A stretch of 64,000 nucleotides of DNA. Origin: Portulaca oleracea. Its lineage: Eukaryota > Streptophyta > Magnoliopsida > Caryophyllales > Portulacaceae. The notes under the pieces are model-generated. The model was not told the DNA's origin. It saw only the letters and a program-made list of their open reading frames with translations, and did not search any database. This document shows, piece by piece, positions 54,411 to 64,000 of the stretch. Where the stretch lies: NCBI GenBank assembly GCA_029582165.1, contig CM055887.1:9197190-9261189 (forward strand), written 5' to 3'. Every line of letters begins with the position of its first letter. The stretch's first letter is position 1. Position numbers and translations under genes: made by a program.

Positions 54411-56091
54411 CTCTAAGGCGAAAGACTCCTATGGGCGTCGCCTCGCTAGGGTTAAGGTGAAGGCCCCCATCTCCTGGGCGCCGACGAGAATCTCATGATA
54501 GAATCCGGTGATGTGATTCTTTGCAGAAATCAGTGATAGATTCACCACTAGTAAACCGATGGAAGGAACTTAAATTTACAGAGGAGGAGGAGAAGGTTAT
54601 CGACTGTTCGTATACTGGAGACGGGGATTTTACGACAAAGGCAGCCATGACTTTGGTAGGTAAAGTCCTCACCACCAAGCCATTCAGGGTATCTGGCTTT
54701 TTCGCTTTTCCACGACAAGCGTGGAAGGTGAAGAAGAACTTCGGGATTCGAGAACTAGGAGACAACCTTTTTTTATTCCAATTTTTCACTATGGAAGATA
54801 AGTAGAGGGTCAAGAACGGGGGACCATGGGTCTTTAAAAAACAAGCAGTCTTATTGGCAGATGTACAAGAAAACATATCCCCATCAGAGATGGTATTCAA
54901 GCATATCAACTTCTGGGTAAGGGGCTACGACATCCCCTTCGGAAAAGTCTCGCGGGAGACGGCAAAGACATTGGGCGAAGTCTTCGGGGGCATGCTGGAG
55001 TATCGAGAAGACGATGAGTTAGGAACTTATGATGGAGTCGATATGTGGTTTTCAACGTCAGGGTTAAAGTGCATGATCCTCTACCTTGGGGTGTAGTGGT
55101 TAACTTCAGGGCAACAAGTGTAAAGTAGACCCTTTTCAAATACGAAAAGCTTCCAAATTTCTGCTTCAGGTGTGGGAGGTTGGGACACATAGAGGAAGAT
55201 TGTGAAGAGCAGAATGAGGAGGATACCAAAGGACAGTATGGGGGCTAGTTGAGAGCATCCCCAGTTAAACTATTCCGAAATCATAAAGCAGAGCAAGCAG
55301 GAAAGGAAATGAGGCCATGGGAAGGAAGTTCGGGAGAAGGGGAGCGCAAAGAAGGACAACATTTACAAGTCACCATGTCGACATGAAAGTGAAAGTGTAA
55401 GGGACCCAATGGAGAGCCACATGGTTCTATGGATGGAGTGAAGCACAAATAAAAAAGAACTCATGGGAGCTATTGGACGTTCTAGAAAGCCAATCAGATG
55501 CACCTTGGGTAATATTTGCGGACTTCAACGAAGTGATGTTCCCCACAGAGAAAAAGGGGGGGACAAGGATTCGATTATGGAGTAGCAGCAGACTTCCTAA
55601 GGATCTTGGAGAAAAGAGGGTTGTTTGATATGGGGGCGTAGGAGTATCAGTTCACTTGGAGAAATAGAAGAGAGGAGGACCACTATATAGAAGAAAGATT
55701 GGATCGTTTTCTTTGCAATGATAGTTGGGCCTCACTTTGGCCCAATGCTAAAGTGAGAAATTTTTTTGAGAGGGCTCAGATCATATACCAATAGTCCTAG
55801 ATTCCAATGGGAGAAACTTAGAAAGGAGGGGACATAAATCAGACCAAAGAAATTCGAGTCCTTCTGGGCCGGTGAGAAGGGCTTCAGTGAGATGGTTCAA
55901 CAACAGTAGGTTGCAACGGAGGAGCTCAGTGAGAACATGATGGACAGATTAAAGAAATGCAGCGAGGCCTTTTCAAAATGGGCCGATGAAAGGTTCGGAG
56001 GCATATACTAGAAGCACAAGAGCTAAGGGAGAAACTAAAACAACTTTGCATGGTTGACCCCTCCCCTCCCCCCCCCCCCAATGCAGGATAG

Positions 56092-57754
56092 TGTGGACAT
56101 TTTCGTTTAGACTTCTAAACATCCGCGGGACGGGGAGATTTGCGTTGGGGTTTACTTTTAAAACTCTTTAAGGATTACTCACACATTTCATTAATAATAG
56201 TTGTAAAATTGCTTTCCCTTTACTTGGTGCATCCCGTGAATCATTAAACTAAACTTTTAAGAATGAACACCCACTTGTTCCAACTATTTAAGATTAACCC
56301 AATTTGTTTTGGAAGAAAGCAATATATGCAACTATCATTTAGAAATATACAAAATCACCCTAAAGTTGCATTGGTACATTGTAAAACCATGTTAGAAACA
56401 GTTTAGGCAATCCCGATGTGTTTTGGTTTGAAAAGGAGTCGCCACCTGACTTTTAAGGGAAAAGCCAAGAAAAATCAAAGAGAAAACAAAGACAGACTCC
56501 GCCGACGAAACCAAGAAGTGGATTTGGGGGTAAGGCTACGAACTCGAAAGGTAGGAACCTTTTTGAGTTCGCTCTTACAAAAGAAAAGACTCTACTAGCA
56601 GTTGTAAAATGTGCTTTTAATAAAGTTTGGAAGGAAATTAGATTGAAACTTTACATGATTATTTCATTCAACTTGCAAGGATTGAAAGCATTACAACATA
56701 TAGAATTTACATGAAAAGAAACACACAAAAATGCTTACATGATGTTTTTTGAAGAAACCTAGCCCAACTTTTCTTGAAGTGCTTAAAACCCACTCTTGAA
56801 GTAGCTACCTTGGATTCCTTGAATACTCCTCTTGAAGACGCCAAATAGAACCCAAAACTTAGGATAGAAAAGTGGATGGAAAGAGATGAAAAAAAGGTAG
56901 AAAAAAGGCTCTTTTTGTGGTGTTTTTGGGTAGTATAGGTTTAGGATTTTTTGTGGGTTTTGTAGTGTTTATGTAAGGATAATGGAAGATGAGATAGGAG
57001 TGAAGATTAGAGGTTTAAGAAAGTGGAGAAATGGAGATGGTAATGGTAAAAATATAGTAGAGTTTAGAGAAGAAAGATGGTGGAATGACATTAGGAAGAG
57101 ATGATGAGAGAATGGAGATGAAAAGAGAGTGAAGAGAGTGAAAAGTATGAAGAGTGCAGAGAGGATATGAGAGGGAAAGATGGTATATGAATTGGTGTCC
57201 TTGGCTTCGATCTTGAGGGAGTATTTATAGGTACTGGAGGCTTTGAACGTGCATGCATTCATCCACTTTGAAGTCATCGACTTCAAGTTCGATCAGACTT
57301 CAAGGAGGAGAGGGTGCGATGTATCTGGTGGTCGGCAATGTCGCTTGAATGAACTTGGGTGTGGACGCATTTAGGCCGATCGACCTTGAGGCAAGGGTGT
57401 GTGTAAGTGGTCTTCGTCCATGCACCTTTGGTCGGCGTGAGTGTGAATGATGCATGTGCGAAAATGGCTTGCTCACACCTTGGACGATGCATGCTTTCTT
57501 TAGCTCAAATGAGTGTTTTTGTGAGGTTTCGATCTTGAGACTTCTTGGAGCTTCTTTGCATGTGTCTTTTACGTGGTTTATGCATGGCTGCATGGAGCTT
57601 ATTTCTTATGTAAAGATTGTGCATGTAATAGGCTAGGTCTTTCACATGTGATGGTGCATGTGTCCTACATGCAAGCAAGGATCCTGACTCGACTTCTTCT
57701 CTTTATTTGCTTATCTCTATCTATATTTATGTGCTCAAATATCCGGTGTCTACA
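56092..57754 (-). mobile_element. Solo LTR inserted in the LINE
   Basis: It starts TGTGGACA and ends TGTCTACA (TG..CA with 8 bp inverted tips, one mismatch). Target copies are GATAG and TATAG (4 of 5). With one copy removed, the LINE reading frame continues across the junction (..MQD then ALRELEEELL). On the - strand a CTATAAATAC TATA box lies near 57221-57231. No internal region is present, so recombination between two LTRs probably left this one. Confidence 0.75.
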
Positions 57755-59839
57755 TATAGATGCGCACTAAGAGAGTTGGAGGAAGAGCTCCTGAAAGCAG
57801 AATATAGGGTCGAGTGCTACTGGACTTAAAGGGCCCATCACTAAGCCTTGCGGGGAGGAGACTGGAATACGACGCATTTTCACGCAAGAGTGAGGCAAAT
57901 GAGAAAGAAGAACACCATCACGAGACTGAGAGGGCCAGACAGAGAGATACATAAAGAAAATGCATCCATTCATAAACTGGTCATCGACCACTTTTCATCG
58001 CTATTCAAGTCAAGAAACCCCAACTTGGAGTGAACCGAGTTTCAAGAGCTACGAGGCAGACTCACAACGGGCGCCCAATCAGAGCTGATGCGATCTTTTA
58101 CCAGAGAAGAGGTGGAAATGACACTGAAGCAGATGGCTCTTATGAAGTCCCTGAGACCAGACGGTTTTAATGCTCTGTTCTTTCAGAAACACTGGGGAAT
58201 AGTGGGGTACAACATCAACCACTTAGTTCTGCAAGTACTGAATGGAGATAGCATGCCAGACTCTCTAAGCCACATGGTAATCATGCTAATCCCAAAGATA
58301 AAGAAGCCGAAGGAGATGAGAGAGTTGCGCCCTATTGGGCTCTGTAATGTCACATACAAACTGATCTCCAAAACGGTCGCAAACGGTGTAAAGCCGATTC
58401 TTAATAACATAATAGATGAGAGGCAATCGACCTTTGTCCCGGGTAGGATGATATCCGGTAATGTGCTGATAGCTTGTGAGGCTTTTCACTTCCTCAAAAA
58501 GAAGATGATTGGAAGGAAAGGGTAGATGACGACAAAACTCAATATGAGTAAGGTTTACGATAGGGTAGAATGGGGTTTTTTTGAGACTGGTTATGAGAGA
58601 GATGGGTTTCCCGGAGAATATGATGTCCTTGATTATGAAATGCGTGGAATCAATAACTTACTTCGTTTAATATCAATGGTTAATAGGTGGGAAGGGTTCG
58701 ACCGGAGAGGGGACTTCGGCAAGGAGATCCTCTTTCGCCATACCTCTTCTTGCTGATATCAAAAAGGGCTGAATGCTCTCATTAGGCGGGAGGAAGCAAA
58801 CTCTAATATCCATGGTCTGAAGATCTGGCGCTCGCAATTACCCACTTATTGTTTGCGAATAAAAACATCTTCTTTATGAGGGAAAAAGAGCATAAGGCTG
58901 GGGTTTTGCAACGCGTGCTACAAAGGTACAAGGAGTTGTCGGGCCAACAAGTAAATATGGAGAAATCCGAATTATTCTTCAGCTAGAATACTGTAGAACA
59001 AGCAAAAGAAAGGATCCGTACCATCTTGGGGATGCAGGAAACGACGCCACAAAAAATATTTGGGACAACCAATAATCATAGGGCGATCCGAGATGACCAT
59101 CTTTGAAGACCTAAACAGGAGGGTATGGTCAAGACTACAGGGGTGGAAGGAAAAGCTGATGTCACAAGTTGGAAGAGAAGTCATGATCAAACCAGTGATA
59201 CAGGCGATTCCCATATACATTATGAGTATTTTCAAGTTACCAGAATCGTTCCACGCAGATATAAGAAGCATGGCCGGAAAATATTGGTGGAGTGGAGACC
59301 CCGAGAAAAGAGGATTGCACTTGATAAACTGGGGCACTCCACACTCTGTGTCTAGCCAAGGACGAAGGAGGGCTAGGCTTCAGAGATACGGAGTGTTTCA
59401 ACATAGTGATGCTGGCTAGGCAGGCATGGAGGCTGCTCACAATGCCCCACTCCTTAGTGGGACAAATCATGCAGGCGAGGTACTACCCCAAGGGGGATAT
59501 CATGTGAGAAAAAATGGGACATACACCCATCTTTGTTTGGCGAAGTGTTTTGGAAGGGAGGGACCTCCTGTTGAAGGGAGTTGGACGGACGATAGGAGGA
59601 AGAGAAAGTGTGAGAATATGGAAGGACAGATGGGTCAAGACGGAAAGGGGGTGGTTCATTGGGACAACTCTAGAAAATAAAGAAGAATGGCGAGTAAGGG
59701 AGCTATTAATCAAGGGAAAATCGACTCAATAGAACAAAGAACTCATAAATCAACTTTTCGAAGTGGAAGTTGCCGAGCCCATTATATCCATAACAATCTC
59801 GTAACAGCGAAGAGAAGTGGAGCGTTACTGTCGCGTGGA

Positions 59840-60895
59840 TGGGTGAAGATTAGCTTGAGTGATGATGGATGATCGATATTCAACAAGGACAAGGGTCTAG
59901 AACACCCAAAGGATGGATATGACCTTGAGCAAGGAGAACCACAACTCTAGGCCTAACACCCCACCATGATTATCCAAGGTAATCCACTAAATAATCACTA
60001 AAGGAATGACTTGAATTACCACCAAACTTGATTGGATAAAGATAACAAGATTTTTGAGAGAACAAGGGAGAAACCCTAACAATGCTTAAGCTGATTCATA
60101 TTCAGCAAAAACTCCAAAACATTGCAAGGGAGGGGTATTTATAGTAATAGAGAAAAATAGAACAAAACGCATCGTTTCAAGCAAAAAACACGCGCAGGAT
60201 CAGTGGCGTTGCGGGCGGCACAACTACGTCGCGGGCATTACTAGCATACGGACGCAGCAGCAACATCTGGGCAGGGGATGGTCGCGGGCGTGACAGTTGA
60301 GGTCGTGGGCGTGACGCTGGTTGGCCTGGGCGCTTGATGAAGCTTCAGCGATCGAGCAAGAGTACTATCGCGGGCGCGACCTACCGGGCGCTGGCGGTGG
60401 TTTCTTGCCGCTGTCAGCGGTTTTCTTCGGTGTGAGCATTGGAGCTCTGGAGAGCGGCAATGCTTTTTCAAACGCGGCGTGATGTCCAGGCTCCTCGCCA
60501 GCCCAAAGACGTAGCGGGCGCTACGTCCTCCCTGGCAAAGGTGGCGGGCGCTACACTTGGTGTAGAGGGCGCTACTGCCAGTTGCCTTGGCCTCCTTATG
60601 TTGCTCCTTCCCAGCTCGTGTTTTCTTACTCTAGCCCACTCCCGAACCCTTATGCCATGTAGATTCTCATCTCGGGACGGTCTTGGGTCCCACTTGAAGT
60701 GGATCCCACACCCAATGCCGATCAACTCATGCATTCGGGGTCCTGAGTCCACCTTAAAGTGTACTCCGCACCCGAACCTGACGTCGTTTTCCTCGTGTTT
60801 CATGGGGGGGGGGGGGGTTGCGGGAAAGCTTGGTGACCATGATTTTCGGGTCTCGGGGTTCAACCCGATATGCTCCAGGAAGACACTGTTAGATG
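59840..60895 (-). mobile_element. LTR-like insertion with GTCGCGCCCGCGAC-type array
   Basis: LINE codons stop near 59835 and resume near 60900 (ECTIRSRYHL). On the - strand, TATA box CTATAAATACC (60134-60144) is preceded by an array of GC-rich near-palindromes at about 60190-60580 (GTCACGCCCGCGACC, GTCGCGCCCGCGAT, GTAGCGCCCGCTAC). A CT-rich leader follows the TATA box. A G run lies near 60806-60818. Borders and target duplication could not be fixed by eye. Confidence 0.55.
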
Positions 60896-61020
60896 GCTTC
60901 ATACAAAAAATGGGAATGCACGATAAGGAGCAGATACCATCTCCAAGGCCAGGATACACTCCCCTCATCCTCTAACCTTGAATACCTTAGCCCATGGAAG
61001 AAGGTGTGGAGGCTGAAGGT

Positions 61021-61509
61021 TAGGGGTCAGCACGAAAAGCCTAAACCGAAAATCAAACCGCAAAAACCATACAGGTATAACCGGTTAACCATTTAAGATT
61101 TTTGAAAAATGCGGTTTAGGTTAACCATACCGCTTTAACCAGTTTAGGTTTAGGTTTTACATTTTTGTGAAGCGGTTAACCATGATTAACCGGTTTTGAT
61201 TAATCTAGTAGCAAAATATGAAATTTCAAAGTAAAATGTTAATTTTATCCCCATAGTTGTTACTTTAAATCCTAAAAATTTGTGGTTAACCATAAATTAA
61301 ATCCAAAAACTGGTTAATCATGTTTTTAATGCGGTTAATCGATGGTTTTGGTTTAGTTTCGGTTTCCAAGTTTCACTTGTGGTTAACGGTTTGTTGTTAA
61401 CCGCATAATGGGGATTAGGTTTCGGTTTATAAAATACGGAAACCGCAAAAGTGGTTAACCGCATATGCACTTAACCGAAAATGCAGTTAACCGGTTATGC
61501 CCACCTCTA
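61021..61509. mobile_element. hAT-type MITE, second copy of the 39.96 kb family
   Basis: The ends are TAGGGGTCAGCACG and the reverse complement of GGTTATGCCCACCTCTA. The target copies CTGAAGGT and CTAAAGGT match at 7 of 8 positions. The body has GGTTAACCG and AACCGCA words like the 39.96 kb copy, but more mutated. LINE codons (WKKVWRLKV, then YPRVKNVIWRYL) continue on either side. Confidence 0.8.
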
Positions 61510-61985
61510 CTAAAGGTATACCCCCGGGTGAAAAATGTCATATGGAGATATTTGAAAAACATCCTACCGACCAAGGGCAACTTATATAGAAGACGAAACT
61601 CCCAAAGCCCCATATGTGATGTTTGCCAAAGGAAGGAAGAGGGTGTATGGCACACATTCTGCGAATGCCCATGAACAAGAAAAGTGTGGAGCAGTTTTCG
61701 GCTGGAAGAAGTGTTTTATCGGGAGAAAACTGATGGGTTAGACTAGCTGACAAACATCATGAAAACAATGGAGGAAGGAAAAGTATCACTCATTTGCTAT
61801 GTACTATGGGGCCTGTGGTGGTAAGGAACGATTATATGCACAACAACAGGAGATTAGATGCGCAAATGGTAGTAGAACGAACCAGGAAAAATTGCATAGA
61901 ATTCCTGCAAACCCTAGAAAGGAGGGAGAATGAAAATCAGGCTCAGGGAAGGCCAAAGTGGAAGGGGCGACTGAGGGGGTGAAGA

Positions 61986-63000
61986 TTAACTGTGCCGCAA
62001 CAATTGATCCAGAAAGATGATTAATAGCATTGGGCTGCCGTTTAACGTGAACCTAGGGGTTACGAGCACGGTCGTATTGGTCCGAGGAGTCTGGGTTCTA
62101 ACCTAAGAACCTTGCAAGAGTAGTCACCAACTAGGTTTGATGGTCGATGATTTTGGTGGAGTGTGAACTACTATCCTAAGGTCAAAAAGGAAAAGCATAA
62201 TAGAAAGGTAAGGGCTCGGGGGTAGTACCGGGCCTCCTAACGAAGGACTAAACACGGAAACTGTGGTTTTAGGGGAGATTCATGTTCGATAATCAAGTAT
62301 AACTATGTAAGGATTGTGTGCATACCAAGCTAGCACTACCTCGCCAGGGCAAAAGCCGATATTCGCTTCCTATGCATGAGATAGCATCGATCCCCCCCCC
62401 CCCGGCCCGCCAGGGCGATGAATCGATGCTATATTTTCCAAAGTCTATCATCACTCCCGTGCATGATAGGCCTTGGTAGTATGAAAACCAATCCTAAGTA
62501 ATCAATTCCAATTCCCTCTCGCCAGAGCAAGGAACCGGAACCGATTAAACCACCCTAGAGTTCTAAACCGTGTGGGATCGGTTCACTTTTGTTTCACCTA
62601 TGGTCAGCGGCTCGCTTCAAGCCGCCCTCATCTATCCTCGAATCTAACCCGGTTTCAATATTCATTTCATGGTGGATACAGGTCCTTGGAGGGTCGTTAT
62701 GGACATCAAGGGGAGCGCTGTTCTCTTCTACGAAGACCCTGGACCATGCGATGACATCTTGGGTCTTTATTAGACCATTTTCGAGCCTTCTAAGGGGCTC
62801 CGGAACCATCGATAAGAATAACGAGGCGGAATCGACCTTAGAGGTTAGAAAAGGGCATGCCACCACTCTTTCTATCATAACTCCTTCAATAAAACTCCTA
62901 TAAACCTCATATTTTGAGAGCTTAAAGTAAACATCGAGAGCTTTCCATCGATATATTATGCGCCTAAAACGGAGTCCGGACAAAGAAGTTATGCGAGTTT
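61986..63000. other. Unassigned sequence, possibly retroelement
   Basis: No stable reading frame is seen. The word CGCCAGGGC or a variant occurs near 62342, 62407 and 62519, and a C run near 62392-62403. It may be the 5' part of the LTR-like unit that follows. Confidence 0.35.
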
Positions 63001-64000
63001 GAAGGCGATAGGGTCGTCGCACCCGCGACGGTTGCCATAGTGCCCGCGACGACACTGGGAGGAGAAATGGAAAGTGGCCAGAGTGACGTGACACCCGCGA
63101 CGACCAAGAGTCGCACCCACGACGCCCTTGAGCCTAGAAACGTCGCACTTGCTACGTTAGCTGTCGCGCCTGCGGACCCGCGCGATTTTGCAATCGCCCT
63201 GTTCACTCCTTAGATTCGTCGCGCCCGCGACGACTGCTGTAGCGCCCACGACGTCACTGTTTTTATGCATTTTTCGGCTGTAAATGACTGCATTTTAAGG
63301 GGTTTATTTGCCTTGTATAAATAGACTTTTTTCATTTTTTCAAGGGAGGATAGAGTTGATAGAGTTAATGAAGTTTTAGGTCTTAGACTTAAAATCCTCT
63401 CATTTGGAGAGTTTATAATTGTGAGTTTTTCAAACCCTATTGCAATGAAATCTAATCCTTTGGGTGGAAATGACTTGTGATTTCTCTTCTTCGTGAGTGA
63501 TTGTTCTTCCTCCACTCTTTGTGAAATTTCTTGGGTGTTTCAAGACTCTTTGCTTGTGGAAGGTCCTTGTGCAAGTGTTTGAACATCTTAGTTCAATTGG
63601 GTGAGTGTTTACTCTTTAAAATTGTCCATATCATTTAATTTCATGTTCATCTCCATAATTCCGAAAAAACTCCTAAAAATTAGTTTGGTGTGTTTATAAG
63701 TTCTATAGGTGGATTTCCATCATCCACGTAATTTCTATAGATCCTTGGTCCCGATTCCTCTCCAAGTTCCAAAAGCGATGGTTGAAAGGATCCATAGGCT
63801 CTCGGCCCCCAGTATCCCTCACTCATCAAATGGAAATCTAGGGTGGAACACTAATCATTCCACTAATCATCCTAATCTCGCTAATCCAGACTTAATCCTC
63901 CATTAGGAGCCTTAATTAGCCCCTAACTCTAAGGGAACTAGCAACTCATGATTAACACTAACACTACTTCAATTATCAAACCACTACTTGACATGAATCT
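63001..64000 (+). mobile_element. LTR-like sequence with palindrome array and TATA box
   Basis: At 63010-63255 eight variants of GTCGCGCCCGCGAC occur (for example GTCGCACCCGCGACG and GTCGCACCCACGACG). About 60 bp further lies TATAAATAG (63316-63324), then a leader-like stretch with CTCTTCTTCG and TTCCTCCACTC runs. The same layout is found on the - strand at 60.1-60.6 kb. The sequence continues beyond the window, and no gag or pol is seen, so the element type is inferred. Confidence 0.5.

Larger units (their letters stand above)
54440..61985 (+). pseudogene. Nearly full LINE remnant, broken by three insertions
   Basis: Parts in order: ORF1-type DUF4283 region (54521-54805), its continuation, and a zinc knuckle (CFRCGRLGHIEEDC, about 55158-55200). 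Next are a truncated endonuclease (PWVIFADFNEVMFPTEKKGG, ERLDRFLCNDSW), RT (RPDGFNALFFQKHWGIVG, LRPIGLCNVTYKLISK, FVPGRMISGNVLIACE, KLNMSKVYDRVEW), the thumb region (WKEKLMSQVGREVMIKPVIQ), and zinc-binding RVT (ILPTKGNLYRRR..CDVCQRKEEGVWHTF). The active site is destroyed: FADD reads FANK near 58850 and the Asp of KLDMSKAYDR is Asn. Many stops are present. The gene is split at 56092-57754, about 59840-60895 and 61021-61509. RNase H is not attached. Confidence 0.85.

Overview
This is nuclear DNA of a flowering plant, most likely a eudicot. It is AT-rich, its introns have plant-style GT..AG borders, its two intact F-box genes match Arabidopsis At5g46170-type proteins, and it is packed with plant transposon families. 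I cannot name the genus. No tRNA or rRNA gene and no CRISPR array was seen.

Three genes look intact and host-like. Two are intronless F-box paralogues on the + strand (11.5-12.7 kb and 49.1-50.3 kb). The third is a seven-exon CWC15 spliceosome gene on the - strand (31.7-35.3 kb). Almost everything else is mobile or derived from it.

Layout. 0-5 kb: small nested MITEs and a tandem TRIM-like element. 5-9.4 kb: two foldback elements of one family, carrying captured cyclophilin and HSP70 fragments, with an LTR-like piece between them. 9.4-11 kb: AT-rich spacer and a MITE. 11-14 kb: F-box copy 1 and its 3' flank. 14.57-26.48 kb: an 11.9 kb Mutator-like element (MULE) with near-identical 109 bp terminal inverted repeats and a perfect 9 bp target duplication. 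It lies inside a Stowaway MITE and carries a decayed ULP1-like protease gene converging on a decayed FAR1/MuDR-type transposase gene. 26.8-27.9 kb: a third foldback element with a PADRE/DUF4228 pseudogene. 28-31.2 kb: MITEs and an element filled with GTGAACAAT words. 31.7-35.3 kb: CWC15, with a dead Copia gag fragment in one intron. 36-42.5 kb: MULE-type and hAT MITEs, minisatellites and a palindrome-rich LTR-like segment. 44-48.2 kb: LINE remnants with a hAT insertion. 48.6-52.6 kb: F-box copy 2 and its flank. 53.6-62 kb: LINE remnants broken by a solo LTR, an LTR-like piece and a hAT MITE. 62-64 kb: LTR-like sequence running off the window.

Main points of interest: (1) the MULE, whose termini look young while both genes are dead, including a Ser where the protease needs its catalytic Cys; (2) a dispersed TGATGTTCAT word in the non-coding parts of that MULE, polarised with transcription; (3) three foldback elements that each captured a host gene fragment; (4) arrays of GC-rich 14-bp near-palindromes, three of them upstream of TATA boxes in LTR-like sequences and a fourth in a similar segment without a clear TATA box.
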